A stretch of DNA of 64,000 bases from Verrucomicrobiota bacterium (GCA_023443455.1 JAEZUE010000069.1:1-64000); one strand, 5' to 3'; positions 18,473-30,331 are shown, counted from the first letter of the stretch. The notes: generated by a model from the sequence alone, not told the origin. Numbers and translations: made by a program.

Positions 18473-18586
18473 ATGGACCCCGCCCCGAACGACGAAGCCG
18501 CTGCCCGGCGGACCGTTCGTATCCTCTATTGGTGCATGGGTGTCGGGATCCTTTTGCCGTTCGTCCTGTTCTGGCTGTTTCGCTGA
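18473..18586 (+). CDS. 37-residue single-span membrane protein
   Basis: A short open frame, MDPAPNDEAAARRTVRILYW followed by CMGVGILLPFVLFWLFR and stop. It has an acidic, polar N-terminus, two Arg before the membrane and one hydrophobic helix of about 20 residues, i.e. a plausible small inner-membrane protein. It ends 22 bp before the PIN-TRAM membrane protein and is probably co-transcribed with it. Function unknown. Because it is so short, chance cannot be excluded; the codon use (strong G/C third positions) and the clean amphipathic/hydrophobic split favour a real gene. Confidence 0.5.
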   Translation: MDPAPNDEAAARRTVRILYWCMGVGILLPFVLFWLFR

Positions 18587-18608
18587 ACGAATTCGTCATT
18601 CTCCAATC

Positions 18609-19625
18609 ATGGGCCTCAAGCGCACCATCTTCATCATTCGCGCATTCTTCATGTTGCTGTGCGTCTCCGGCAGCCTCGTCGCCGCCATGGCCGTCAAGGA
18701 GTGGACGCCGTGGTGGTGGTTGGCGCTGCTGATTGGGATTTTGGGTGGCGCGTTGGTGGTGCTCGTCGACGTGCAATTGCGCGGGTTCTCGCTGCGCGGG
18801 CTCACGGCCATGACCTTCGGTCTCGCGATCGGCGGGTTGGTCTCGTGGCTGATCAACTCCTCGCCGTTGTTCGTGTGGGGGGCGCCGGAGGTGCTCTACA
18901 CCTTCCGGTTGGTGCTGTTCATCGTCTGCATGTACCTGGGCGCGGTGATCGCGCTGCGCGGCAAGGACGAGTTCAACTTCGTCATTCCGTATGTGCGTTT
19001 TGTCCCGCACGAGGTCGATGTGCCGCTGGTGATCGTGGACTCCAGCGCGTTGATCGACGGCCGCATCGCGAAGATCTGCGACACCCATTTCATCAGCGCG
19101 GCGCTTATCATCCCGCGCTTCGTGCTCAACGATCTGCAGCGCATCGCCGATTCGCCGGACCCGGCGCGCAAGGCTCGCGGGCGCCGCGGTCTCGACACCT
19201 TGAATGCGCTTCGTGCGATCAAGAACATCGACCTGCGCATCCACGAAAGCGAGGTCGCCAACCGCCAGGAGCTCGAGTCCAAGCTCGTCTTTCTCGCGCA
19301 GTCGATGAAGGCCAAACTGCTCACCACCGACTACAACCTCGCCCGCATGGCGGAGTTTCACGGAGTGCTTTGGCTCAACCTGCACGCCTTGGCCAAGGCC
19401 GTGCGCCCCGAGCTCACCCTGGGCGAGACCATCGAGGTCGAGCTCGTGAAACCGGGCCGCGAAGACGGTCAGGCCGTCGGCTATCTCGAGGACGGTTCGA
19501 TGGTCGTCGTCTCCGATGCGCGTGCTTCCATGGGCAAGAAGGTGACCGTGGAGGTGATCAGCGTGTTGCCCTCGGCCGGTGGCAAGATGGTCTTCGCCAA
19601 GCTCCAGTCGGAGCTGGGCGGGTGA
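18609..19625 (+). CDS. PIN-TRAM domain integral membrane protein (YacL type)
   Basis: A 338-residue protein. The N-terminus has four predicted membrane helices (about 7-27, 32-50, 62-80, 92-112). The cytoplasmic part is a PIN nuclease-fold domain beginning VIVDSSALIDGRIAKICDTHF and reaching TTDYNLARMAEF, with its acidic residues in place. A C-terminal TRAM domain follows (GETIEVELVKPGREDGQAVGYLEDGSMVVV). YacL proteins of Bacillus share this arrangement; their substrate is not established and an RNase role is assumed. The ATG at 18609 starts the first helix; the longer upstream frame is rejected. The 37-residue protein precedes it. Confidence 0.9.
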   Translation: MGLKRTIFIIRAFFMLLCVSGSLVAAMAVKEWTPWWWLALLIGILGGALVVLVDVQLRGFSLRGLTAMTFGLAIGGLVSWLINSSPLFVWGAPEVLYTFRLVLFIVCMYLGAVIALRGKDEFNFVIPYVRFVPHEVDVPLVIVDSSALIDGRIAKICDTHFISAALIIPRFVLNDLQRIADSPDPARKARGRRGLDTLNALRAIKNIDLRIHESEVANRQELESKLVFLAQSMKAKLLTTDYNLARMAEFHGVLWLNLHALAKAVRPELTLGETIEVELVKPGREDGQAVGYLEDGSMVVVSDARASMGKKVTVEVISVLPSAGGKMVFAKLQSELGG

Positions 19626-19729
19626 TTCTTTTCCGGCTTGGCGGGACCAAACGCAGGCCGCGAAGTTTTCACAAAAAAGGCTTGCGGAGCATCGGTCGGA
19701 TTCATGTTCTCGCCCGCTCAGTTTGCTTC

Positions 19730-19806
19730 GGACAATTAGCTCAGTTGGTTAGAGCACTTCCTTGACATGGAAGGGGTCACAGGTTCGAGTCCTGTATTGT
19801 CCACCA
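19730..19806 (+). tRNA. tRNA-Val (GAC), CCA encoded
   Basis: Acceptor arms GGACAAT and ATTGTCC, discriminator A, encoded CCA at 19804-19806. The D arm is GCTC...GAGC; the anticodon stem is CTTCC/GGAAG with loop TTGACAT, giving anticodon GAC (19764-19766). The T arm is CAGGTTCGAGTCCTG. All stems pair without mismatch. A terminator follows 12 bp later. Confidence 0.96.
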
Positions 19807-19817
19807 TCTCGTTGAAC

Positions 19818-19841
19818 AACCGCCACTTCGGCGGTTTTTTT
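19818..19841 (+). terminator. Terminator after tRNA-Val
   Basis: AACCGCC-ACTTC-GGCGGTT with a run of seven T directly after the stem; classical rho-independent form. Confidence 0.9.
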
Positions 19842-20032
19842 GCGCCCGGCTCCCTGGGGCTTCACCGGGTCCGACCGCGAGAGGGGAGCGGGTGAGCGCC
19901 GCGTTCACGGAACGCCTCCCGGCGTTCGGCGGCGCTCACCGCAGGGTCGCCCAGAATGGGCGCGTCGGGCCGACCCACGACTTCGGGCTTTGCCATTATT
20001 CTGGTAAGCAAAAATCTGATCCCGAACTTGCC

Positions 20033-20605
20033 ATGAGCACGACCACTCTTCTGTACGCCAACCGTTGGGTCAGCCTCTACTCCCGCGACGGGTGGGTCTT
20101 CGCGAGTCGCCGCGCGGTCGGCGCCCCGATCGGGATCGATGCGGTGACGGTGATCGCCCTGCACGCGGAGGGTGGGCGGGACACGCCGCACCGGCTGGTG
20201 GTGATCGAGGAGTATCGGGTGCCCGTGGGCGGCTGGGAATTCGGTCTGCCGGCCGGTTTGCTCGATGCGGGCGAGGTGATCGAGGGCTGCGCCGCGCGTG
20301 AACTCGGCGAGGAAACCGGGTTGCGCGTGGTCGAGGCGCTGGAGGCATCGGGGCTCACGTATTCGTCGCCGGGTTTGTGCGACGAGAGCCAGGCGTTCGT
20401 CGTCGTGCGCTGCTCGGGGACGCCCAGTTTGAACCCCGGGATCGGGGGTGAACGGATCCGCGTGCATCTGCTGACCCAATCGGGCTGCCGTGAACTGCTG
20501 GCCCGCAATGCCGCGGGCGAGGTGGCGATCACCTCGCGGGCCTGGCCGCTGTTGGTCGCGGTGGCGTACTCGGGGGCGTTTGCGGGCATCCCGATTGCGC
20601 CGTGA
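20033..20605 (+). CDS. NUDIX hydrolase, ADP-sugar pyrophosphatase-like
   Basis: A 190-residue NUDIX enzyme. The full Nudix box is present, GLLDAGEVIEGCAARELGEE plus TGL (GX5EX7REUXEEXGU), placing the Mg-binding Glu residues. The box is preceded by IEEYRVPVGGWEFGLPAG, the pattern of ADP-ribose/ADP-sugar pyrophosphatases, and followed by YSSPGLCDESQAFVVVRC. It would hydrolyse a nucleoside diphosphate linked to a sugar or similar group in the cytoplasm. ATG 20033 is chosen because the upstream in-frame extension is not protein-like. The GNAT gene follows 189 bp downstream with no sign of a shared function. Confidence 0.9.
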   Translation: MSTTTLLYANRWVSLYSRDGWVFASRRAVGAPIGIDAVTVIALHAEGGRDTPHRLVVIEEYRVPVGGWEFGLPAGLLDAGEVIEGCAARELGEETGLRVVEALEASGLTYSSPGLCDESQAFVVVRCSGTPSLNPGIGGERIRVHLLTQSGCRELLARNAAGEVAITSRAWPLLVAVAYSGAFAGIPIAP

Positions 20606-20794
20606 ACGACCACCACGCGATGGCGACATGGACCGGCGGCGGGCATGTGCTCCCTCGGCGCAGGTCGGCCCGCGGCCGGCAGTTCGGCCTTGGGTGTGGC
20701 GCTGTCGCCCGAGCGCTGGCGGCAAAGAGCATGGTCGCCGATCGGGGGCGTGTACGGTGTTGAACCCGATGGCGCAAGGGCCGTTGATCCTGCC

Positions 20795-21262
20795 ATGGAA
20801 AACGCGTTCTTCACGGTTCGTCCGATGGCCCCCGACGACATCCCGGCGGCTTCGGCGTTGTGGCGGGTCACCGAAGGGATGGGGCTGGGCGAGTCGGACC
20901 GGCCGGATCGGCTCGCGAGGTTTCTCGCGCGCAATCCCGGGCTGAGTGCCGTGGCGGTGGAGGGCAACGGCACGCTCATCGGCGCCGTGCTCTGCGGCGA
21001 CGACGGCCGGCGCGGCTACCTGCACCATCTGGCCGTGCGACGCGAACGCCGCCGACTGGGGGTGGCGCGGGCGTTGCTCGCGCATTGTTTCGCCGGGCTG
21101 GCGCGCAACGACATCGAACGTTGCAACATCTTCCTCCTGACCTCGAACGTCGAGGGTGAGAAGTTTTGGATACGCGAGGGCTGGAAGGTGCGCGATAACC
21201 TGAAGGTGCTGCAGCGGAGCGTGGCCCCGGAGACCGGCGGCGGTTGCGGGTGCTCCTGCTGA
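20795..21262 (+). CDS. GNAT-family N-acetyltransferase
   Basis: A 155-residue GNAT protein. The N-terminus FFTVRPMAPDDIPAASALWR, the acetyl-CoA loop region LHHLAVRRERRRLGVARALL (R-x-x-G/A form RRRLGVA) and the late strand CNIFLLTSNVEGEKFWIREG are typical. The C-terminus GGGCGCSC is cysteine-rich and could bind a metal, which is odd for this family. The substrate is unknown. ATG 20795 begins the domain; the longer upstream frame is not convincing. It converges on the VOC gene, with 19 bp between stops. Confidence 0.85.
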   Translation: MENAFFTVRPMAPDDIPAASALWRVTEGMGLGESDRPDRLARFLARNPGLSAVAVEGNGTLIGAVLCGDDGRRGYLHHLAVRRERRRLGVARALLAHCFAGLARNDIERCNIFLLTSNVEGEKFWIREGWKVRDNLKVLQRSVAPETGGGCGCSC

Positions 21263-21281
21263 CTCGATTGCCGCGCGGCTC

Positions 21282-21671
21282 CTACGCGGTGATCTCGATC
21301 CGGTTGCCGTCGGGGTCGAGCACGACGCTCTCGTAGTATCCGTCGCCGGTTCGTCGCGGTTCGCCGATGACACGCACGCCCTCGGCCCGGAGGCGGGCCG
21401 TCGTCCGGCGGACGGCTTCGTCGCTGCCGACCGAAAGGGCGAGGTGCGCGTAGCCGGTGCGATCGGGCGCGGCGGCGGCGGGCGGCGGATCGAGCGACGG
21501 TTGCTCCATCAACTCGATGCGGCCTCCGCCCGGAAGGACCAGAAAGTAGGAGCGGAACGGGCGCGTGCGGCTCTCGTAGCGGTCTCCGGCCGTGCAACCG
21601 AAGTGGCGCACATAGAACTCGCGGAGCGCCTCGAGGCGCGGGGTCCAGAGGGCGATGTGTTCGAGCCGCAT
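21282..21671 (-). CDS. VOC-family (glyoxalase-like) protein
   Basis: A 129-residue vicinal-oxygen-chelate protein. It starts LEHIALWTPRLEALREFYVRHFG and ends YYESVVLDPDGNRIEIT, with the metal-ligand positions His4-5 region, Glu in GRIELMEQ, His in GYAHLALSV, and the final Glu all present. It could be a lactoylglutathione lyase-like or other lyase/dioxygenase-type enzyme; the substrate cannot be told. It lies 22 bp downstream of gcvP on the same strand and is probably co-transcribed, though a link with glycine cleavage is not evident. Confidence 0.88.
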   Translation of the reverse strand: MRLEHIALWTPRLEALREFYVRHFGCTAGDRYESRTRPFRSYFLVLPGGGRIELMEQPSLDPPPAAAAPDRTGYAHLALSVGSDEAVRRTTARLRAEGVRVIGEPRRTGDGYYESVVLDPDGNRIEITA

Positions 21672-21693
21672 CCGCGGAAAAGGTGCTGGCGTG

Positions 21694-24612
<2,919 letters not shown>

Positions 24613-24680
24613 CCGTAGACGCTAGGAATCGGGGGCAGGGCAGCGCAAACGGGATTTTCCGGACTGCGTGTGGGGGCACG

Positions 24681-24711
24681 AAAAAGGCCGGGCGTGATGC
24701 CCGGCCTTTTT
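24681..24711 (-). terminator. Terminator of sucCD
   Basis: AAAAAGGCCGGGC pairs perfectly with GCCCGGCCTTTTT (13 bp) around a 5-base loop, 50 bp after the sucD stop. Being symmetric it could work on both strands, but only sucD reads into it. Confidence 0.92.
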
Positions 24712-24761
24712 CTGGAAGTGGGATCGCCGCTCTGGTGAGCGGCGCCACGAAGGAGTCGTTG

Positions 24762-25685
24762 TCAGGCGAGCTTGGCGCCGAGGCGTTCGGCGGCGCGGAT
24801 GAGCGCGTCGGCCATGTCGGACGGTGTCGCCGCGACCTCGATACCGCACTCCTCGAAGACCTTGATCTTCGCGGCGGCGGTGTCCTCGGCTCCGCCGACG
24901 ATCGCGCCGGCGTGGCCCATGCGGCGGCCGGCGGGAGCGGTCGCCCCGGCGATGAAGCCGGCGACGGGCTTCTTGTAGTTGGCCTTGATCCAGCGGGCGG
25001 CCTCGACCTCGGCGTTGCCGCCGATCTCGCCGATCATGATGATGCCCCAGGTGTCGGGGTCTTCGGCGAAGAGCTTGATGACGTCGAGGTGGGAGGTGCC
25101 GTTGACCGGGTCGCCGCCGATGCCGACGCTGGTGGTCTGGCCGAGGCCGCGGGTGGTGAGCTGGTAGACGGCCTCGTAGGTGAGGGTGCCGGAGCGCGAG
25201 ACGACGCCCACGTGGCCCTTCTTGTGGATGTAGCCGGGGGCGATGCCGATGCGGCAGCCGCCGGAGCTGTCCTTGCCTTCGCCGGGAGTGACGATGCCGG
25301 GGCAGTTGGGGCCGACGAGGCGGGTCTTGCTGCCGACCATGGCGCGCTTCACGCGGACCATGTCGCGGATCGGAATGCCTTCCGTGATCGCGACGACCAG
25401 ATCGAGGCCGGCGTCGACGCCCTCGAGAATCGCGTCGGCCGCGAACGGCGGCGGCACGAAGACGGCGGCGGCGGTGGCGCCGGTGGCCTTGGCGGCCTCG
25501 GCGACGGTGTTGAAGATCGGGACCTTCTTGTCGCCGTGTTCGAAGTACTGGCCGCCCTTGCCGGGGGTGACGCCGGCGACGACCTGCGAGCCGTAGTCGA
25601 GCGAGAGCTTGGCGTGGCGGCCGCCGAAGTCGCCGGTGATACCCTGGACGATCACGCGGGTTTCGGGAGTGATGAGAATGGACAT
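24762..25685 (-). CDS. sucD: Succinyl-CoA ligase subunit alpha
   Basis: A 307-residue alpha subunit of the TCA-cycle enzyme that interconverts succinyl-CoA and succinate with ADP or GDP phosphorylation. The CoA-binding N-terminus (VIVQGITGDFGGRHAKLSLDYG), the LVGPNCPGIVTPGE segment, and the phosphorylated histidine in GRRMGHAGAIVGG are all present. It lies 43 bp after sucC and ends at a strong terminator, so the two subunits form an operon in the order sucC-sucD. The length is slightly above the usual 290 residues, with no abnormal insert. Confidence 0.97.
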   Translation of the reverse strand: MSILITPETRVIVQGITGDFGGRHAKLSLDYGSQVVAGVTPGKGGQYFEHGDKKVPIFNTVAEAAKATGATAAAVFVPPPFAADAILEGVDAGLDLVVAITEGIPIRDMVRVKRAMVGSKTRLVGPNCPGIVTPGEGKDSSGGCRIGIAPGYIHKKGHVGVVSRSGTLTYEAVYQLTTRGLGQTTSVGIGGDPVNGTSHLDVIKLFAEDPDTWGIIMIGEIGGNAEVEAARWIKANYKKPVAGFIAGATAPAGRRMGHAGAIVGGAEDTAAAKIKVFEECGIEVAATPSDMADALIRAAERLGAKLA

Positions 25686-25728
25686 GGGAGAAATTCGGTT
25701 ACGTGGTTTTCGTGGCGGTTTCTCCCGT

Positions 25729-26910
25729 TCAGGCGACGAGCTTGACGATCTTCTCGGCGCCGTCGGCCATGGTGGTGGCGCTGACGAGGTTGAGGCCGGA
25801 TTCGGCGAGCGTCTTCTTGCCGGCCTCGACGTTGTTGCCCTCGAGGCGGACGACCAACGGCATGGTGAGCGAGGTTTCCTTCACGGCGGCGACGATGCCG
25901 GTGGCGATGACGTTGCAGTCCATGATGCCGCCGAAGATGTTCACCAAGATCCCCTTCACGTTCTTGTCGGTGAGGATGATCTTGAAGGCCGCGGCGACCT
26001 GGTCCTTGGAGGCGCCGCCGCCCACATCGAGGAAGTTGGCCGGGTTGCCGCCGAAGTGTTTGATGATGTCCATCGTGCTCATGGCCAGGCCGGCGCCGTT
26101 GACCAGGCAGGCGATGTTACCGTCGAGCGCGATGTAGGAGAGATTGAAGCGGGAGGCTTCGACCTCCTTGGGGTCCTCCTCGTTGAGGTCGCGCAGGGCG
26201 ACGACGTCGGGGTGGCGGAAGAGGGCGTTGTCGTCGAAGGAGACCTTGGCGTCGAGGGCGAGCACGCGGCCGTCGTCGGTGGTGATGAGGGGGTTGATCT
26301 CGACCATGGAGGCGTCGAGGTCCCACCAGCACTTATAGAGGGATTCGATGAGCTTGCAGGCGCCCTTGAATTCGGCACCGGCGAAGCCGAGGCCGAAGGC
26401 GACCTGGCGTGTCTGGAAACCTTGGAGACCGACGGCGGGATCGATGAAGACCTTGGTGATCTTCTCGGGGGTCTCGTGGGCGACCTTCTCGATCTCCACG
26501 CCACCCTCGGTGGAGGCGATGATGACCGGGCGGGAGGAGGCCCGGTCGAGGAGGATGGCGAGGTAGTACTCCTTCTTGATGGAAACCGCCTCGGTGAAAT
26601 AGACGGTGTTGACCTTGCGCCCGGCGGCACCGGTCTGCGCGGTGACCAGCGTGTTCCCGAGCATGTGACGGGCGATCTCGATCGCTTCGGAGGGAGTCTT
26701 CGCGAACTTCACGCCTCCCTTGTAGCCGTCGATGAATGTGCCTTTGCCGCGACCACCAGCGTGGATCTGCGCCTTAACGACGCTCGGTCCATCCCCCAGT
26801 GTCTGCACGGCCGAGGCGAATTCGGTGACCGATTTCGCCGGCACTCCTCTCGGCACGGGTATGCCGAATCTCTCAAAGAGTGCCTTTGCCTGGAACTCGT
26901 GGATGTTCAT
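25729..26910 (-). CDS. sucC: Succinyl-CoA ligase subunit beta
   Basis: A 393-residue beta subunit with N-terminal ATP-grasp fold. Diagnostic segments are MNIHEFQAKALFERFGIPVP at the start, VVKAQIHAGGRGKGTF, MVEINPLITTDDGRVLALDA, and NIFGGIMDCNVIATGIV near the end. It provides the nucleotide site of the succinyl-CoA ligase heterodimer with sucD. The 191-bp region upstream separates it from mrdA and probably holds the promoter; a weak hairpin and T-run near 26960-26990 could terminate the upstream operon. Nucleotide preference (ATP or GTP) is not decided by eye. Confidence 0.97.
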   Translation of the reverse strand: MNIHEFQAKALFERFGIPVPRGVPAKSVTEFASAVQTLGDGPSVVKAQIHAGGRGKGTFIDGYKGGVKFAKTPSEAIEIARHMLGNTLVTAQTGAAGRKVNTVYFTEAVSIKKEYYLAILLDRASSRPVIIASTEGGVEIEKVAHETPEKITKVFIDPAVGLQGFQTRQVAFGLGFAGAEFKGACKLIESLYKCWWDLDASMVEINPLITTDDGRVLALDAKVSFDDNALFRHPDVVALRDLNEEDPKEVEASRFNLSYIALDGNIACLVNGAGLAMSTMDIIKHFGGNPANFLDVGGGASKDQVAAAFKIILTDKNVKGILVNIFGGIMDCNVIATGIVAAVKETSLTMPLVVRLEGNNVEAGKKTLAESGLNLVSATTMADGAEKIVKLVA

Positions 26911-27101
26911 GGAAGTGATAAGTTTTTGCCAGATGCGCCGGGCGGCGCACGCAAAAAACCGCGAGCAGATACCGCGCCGTCATTCGAACAGTTTGATGTC
27001 GATTGCTTCGATACTCATCGCATTGATCGGGGCGAGGCGAGCGGCGCGAAGGTGTCGTTGTTGCGCAGAGCAAAGCGCGATGCCGCGTGTCCGTGGAAAG
27101 A

Positions 27102-29003
27102 CTAGGGCCGGCCCCCCAGCTGGCGCTCCCGCTTGGCGAAGTACTCCTGCATCACGGCCTTGGCGACCGGGGCGGCATACCGGCCGCCGCCGTACTCCTC
27201 GTCGGGGGTGTCGCCTTCGAGGGCGATGGCGATGGCGATCTGCGGGTTCTCGACCGGCGCGTAACAGACGAACCAGGCGATGTTGAGCTTCTTGCCTTCC
27301 TGCACGATCTGGGCGGTGCCGGTCTTGCCGGCGATGCGCACGCCATCGACTTTGGCGAGGCGGGCCGTGCCGATGCCGACGACGCGTTCGAGGCCGTCGA
27401 CGATGGCGATGTAGTCGCGTTCGGGCAGCCCCAGCGGCACCCGCGCCTCGTCGCCGGAGGGCGAGCGCCCGGGCTGGTGGAGCAGCGTGGGTTGGGTGAG
27501 GGACTCGCCCCGGGCGAACGACGCGATCATGCACGACATCTGCAACGGCGAAAAGATCAGGGCACCCTGACCGATCGACATGTTGGCGGTGTCGCCGCCG
27601 CTCCAGTTGCCGGCTCCGACTCGCCGTTTCCAGTCGGGGTCGGGCACGTTCATGCGCCGGGTCTCGTTGAGCTCGATTCCCGTGGGGCGATCCAAGTGGA
27701 ATCGTTTCGCCTCGCCTGCCAACGCTTCGACGCCCGCATCGAGGCCGACCTGATAATAGTAGACGTTGCAGCTCACCGTAAGCGCTTTGCGGAGGTCGAC
27801 TTGTCCGTGGGCGTGGCGGTCGTGGCACTCGAACAGACGGCGGCCGACCTGGTAGTAACCGTGGCAGGTCAGCAGCTCCTCGGGCGTGATCGTGTGGGAG
27901 CGCAGGCCGGCGCAGGAGGTGACGATCTTGAACGTCGAGCCGGGCGGGTAGAGGCCGTTGACGGCGCGATTGAACCAGCCGCCCTCCTCGTTGATGCGCT
28001 TGAACGTCGCCGTCGACATGCGCGGCGAGAGCTCGTTGAGGTCGTAGTCGGGTTTGCTGACGATCGCGAGCACCTCGCCGCTGGCGATCTCGATGGCGGC
28101 CATGCCACCGACGAGCCCCTCCATCGCGCGCCCGGCGACGAGCTGCAGATCGATGTCGAGGCTGGTCATCAGGTCGGCTCCCTGCCTCGGTTTCTGCTTG
28201 TAGAGAGGAGGGTCGATTTTGAAGCCGGCGGGATCGACGCGGTAGATGATGCCGCCGGTTTCGCCCTGGAGTTTGTCGTCGTAACGCTTCTCGAGGCCGT
28301 CGCGGCCGATGGTGCCCTTGATGTGGAAGGTGCGCAGATCGTCGCCCTCGATGTCGGAGGCGGGCAGTTCCTCGTTGGAGCCGACATACCCCAGCGCGTG
28401 CGCGGCGGCGGAACCGTACGGGTAGCTACGCACGCTGGAGCTGTAGACCTGGAGCGGTCCGCTGACCGGGAGCTGCTCGAGCAGCCGCGCGTATTCGGTG
28501 GCCGTGAGGTCCTCGACGAGGTTGTAGGGCAGCAGGAGCTGCGTGCGGATGTGGCGGTTGATGCTGTCGGCATCGACCTTTTCGGTACGTCCGAGGATGT
28601 GGTTGACCTGGTCGAGGTAGTGCTGGGCGACGTTGGCGCGGGCCCGACTCTCGAGCTCCCAGGAGGGCGGGCGTGGTCCGCGTTCGGCGGCGCGGTACTC
28701 GCGCACGAGGCGGATCAGCTCCTTGCGGAACTCCTTGCGCAGCTCGGCGAGGTAGAGCACGGCGGAGAACCGGGCGCGGTTGCCGACGAGCACGCGGCCC
28801 TCGCGGTCGGTGATGTTGCCGCGCGGGCCGGGGATGAGCACGCGGCGCTGGTTCTGCACCTTCTCCCGCTCGATGTATTCGTCGCTCAGGATGAGCTGCC
28901 GGAAACCGAGCCCCGCCACGAGCACCAGCAGCATCGCGCCGAGGATGGCGTAGAAAAGCAGGATACGCAGGTCGTAGCTTTTTCTGGTCTCGACGATGGC
29001 CAT
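27102..29003 (-). CDS. mrdA: Penicillin-binding protein 2, elongasome transpeptidase
   Basis: A 633-residue class B PBP that cross-links peptidoglycan during rod elongation, with RodA and MreBCD as usual partners. One membrane helix lies at about residues 12-34. The dimerisation domain follows (LIPGPRGNITDREGRVL). The transpeptidase motifs are PPGSTFKI (Ser356, Lys359), SCN in TVSCNVYYY, and GKTGTAQ. The ATG at 29003 starts MAIVETRK; the long open frame beyond it covers the neighbouring gene in another frame. It is the last gene of a six-gene minus-strand run. The rest of the mre cluster is not in this window. Confidence 0.95.
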   Translation of the reverse strand: MAIVETRKSYDLRILLFYAILGAMLLVLVAGLGFRQLILSDEYIEREKVQNQRRVLIPGPRGNITDREGRVLVGNRARFSAVLYLAELRKEFRKELIRLVREYRAAERGPRPPSWELESRARANVAQHYLDQVNHILGRTEKVDADSINRHIRTQLLLPYNLVEDLTATEYARLLEQLPVSGPLQVYSSSVRSYPYGSAAAHALGYVGSNEELPASDIEGDDLRTFHIKGTIGRDGLEKRYDDKLQGETGGIIYRVDPAGFKIDPPLYKQKPRQGADLMTSLDIDLQLVAGRAMEGLVGGMAAIEIASGEVLAIVSKPDYDLNELSPRMSTATFKRINEEGGWFNRAVNGLYPPGSTFKIVTSCAGLRSHTITPEELLTCHGYYQVGRRLFECHDRHAHGQVDLRKALTVSCNVYYYQVGLDAGVEALAGEAKRFHLDRPTGIELNETRRMNVPDPDWKRRVGAGNWSGGDTANMSIGQGALIFSPLQMSCMIASFARGESLTQPTLLHQPGRSPSGDEARVPLGLPERDYIAIVDGLERVVGIGTARLAKVDGVRIAGKTGTAQIVQEGKKLNIAWFVCYAPVENPQIAIAIALEGDTPDEEYGGGRYAAPVAKAVMQEYFAKRERQLGGRP

Positions 29004-29044
29004 GCCGGGGCGGAGCGCAACGGGTGCGGGCGGGCGGTGCAACG

Positions 29045-29854
29045 TCAGAACCGGCCGTTGGCCAGGGCCCGACGCAAAACGTGGGCGAAAAGCCGGGGGA
29101 AATGCCGCTTCAGCCGCACTGCCCAGATTTCGGGGCCGCCGACGAAGACCTCGTCGCGGCGCCGGCGCACGGCGTCGAGCAGCACCGCGGCGACACGTGA
29201 GGGCGGGATGCCGCGGGCCTGGCCGGCATCGAGTCGCGCGTTGGGGCCGCCGGTGGCGGTGAGCGCGTGGCGGGAGAGGTTCGTGCGCACGTAGCCCGGG
29301 CAGACGAGGCCGACGTGCAGGCCGCGCGGTTCGACTTCGGTGCGGAGCGAGTCGAACCAGCCGTGCAGGGCGTGCTTGGAGGCCGAGTACGCAGCGCGTT
29401 TCGGGGTGCCGAGGTAGCCCATCACGCTGCTCACGGCGACGATGCTGCCGCGGCCCTGGGCGAGCAGGATCGGCAGCACGGCCTTGGTCAGGCCGATCGC
29501 CCCGAAATAGTTCACCTCCATCACGGCACGCTCGACGGAGGGCAGCGTCTCCTCGACGAGCGCGCGTTGGCCGATGCCGCCGTTGTTCACGAGCACGTCG
29601 AGCCGGCCGAGGCGGGCCTGCACCTGGGTGGCGGCGGGGGCGAAGGATTGCGGGCAGGTCAGGTCGAGCGGCAACACGAGGGCGGGCGGACCTCCGCGGC
29701 AGAGGGAGGCGACGCGTTCGAGCTCCTCCGTGCGCCGACCGGAGAGCACGACCTGGGCGCCGGCGGCGGCGAACGCGAGGGCGACCGCTTCGCCGATGCC
29801 CGAGGAGGCGCCGGTCACCCAAGCGACCTGGCCGGAGAAATGCGCAGCGGGCAT
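29045..29854 (-). CDS. Short-chain dehydrogenase/reductase
   Basis: A 269-residue classical SDR. The nucleotide motif is TGASSGIG near residue 15, then NNGG in VLVNNGGIG, catalytic Ser in VAVSSVMG and YSASK. A hydrophobic/basic C-terminus (LKRHFPRLFAHVLRRAL) recalls membrane-associated DHRS7-like SDRs. The substrate, perhaps a lipid or steroid-like ketone, is unknown. It lies 41 bp before mrdA and 17 bp after the YbaY-like gene, so it is likely co-transcribed. Start ATG 29854 gives a normal N-terminus; the longer frame is Arg/Pro-rich noise. Confidence 0.92.
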   Translation of the reverse strand: MPAAHFSGQVAWVTGASSGIGEAVALAFAAAGAQVVLSGRRTEELERVASLCRGGPPALVLPLDLTCPQSFAPAATQVQARLGRLDVLVNNGGIGQRALVEETLPSVERAVMEVNYFGAIGLTKAVLPILLAQGRGSIVAVSSVMGYLGTPKRAAYSASKHALHGWFDSLRTEVEPRGLHVGLVCPGYVRTNLSRHALTATGGPNARLDAGQARGIPPSRVAAVLLDAVRRRRDEVFVGGPEIWAVRLKRHFPRLFAHVLRRALANGRF

Positions 29855-29871
29855 GGTGGGGAGTCGCCGGC

Positions 29872-30294
29872 TCAGGCTCCCGGCTGGAGCACGATGTCCA
29901 CCTCGTACGGATGCTCCTTGGTGATGACCGGCACGGGCTCGGCCTGGACCCAGATCGGGCGGCCCTTGAAGAGGATGCGCGCCTCGACGCCGTAGTCGTG
30001 GGCCGGATCGATGGCGCTCGCATTGAAGAGCAGGCGGTAGCGCAGCGGCGGCTGCCCGGGGTTGGACTCCACGCGCTCGGCGAGCACGATCGGCCGTGTA
30101 TCCGGTTTCGTGAAGTCGATCAGCCGCAGCTCGAGCACCGCGCCGTAGGCGAGGGTGGTCGGTTCGGCGCAGCTGAGGTTGCACACCACGTTGGGCCGCG
30201 GGGCGGGACCGGTGCCCGGGGACGTGCATCCGGCGAGGAGGGCGAACGCCGCGGCCAGCAGGGCGAGGGGAAGCTGATGACGGAGCAGTTTCAC
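29872..30294 (-). CDS. YbaY-domain lipoprotein
   Basis: A 140-residue lipoprotein with GTG start. The signal peptide LPLALLAAAFALLAGC ends in a lipobox with Cys at about residue 22. The domain ATTLAYGAVLELRLIDF-like strand set (SCAEPTTLAYGAVLELRLID ... YRLLFNASAIDPAHDYGVEA ... ILFKGRPIW) is that of YbaY/YscW proteins, which are pilotin-like, outer-membrane lipoproteins. The longer in-frame extension up to 30519 is compositionally unlike protein and overlaps the AsmA-like gene, so it is rejected. Position in the envelope-gene run fits a surface role. Confidence 0.85.
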   Translation of the reverse strand: MKLLRHQLPLALLAAAFALLAGCTSPGTGPAPRPNVVCNLSCAEPTTLAYGAVLELRLIDFTKPDTRPIVLAERVESNPGQPPLRYRLLFNASAIDPAHDYGVEARILFKGRPIWVQAEPVPVITKEHPYEVDIVLQPGA

Positions 30295-30331
30295 AGCGAG
30301 AGGCGCGAGCTTGGCGGCGCTCCCGCAAATT

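Noticed and set aside
20606..20794. Short open frames between the NUDIX and GNAT genes
   Set aside because: Composition is not protein-like and no ribosome-binding sites precede the candidate starts.
26955..26995. Terminator of the mrdA operon near a T-run
   Set aside because: The stem is only about 4 bp (CGCG/CGCG) and the loop is long; too weak to list.
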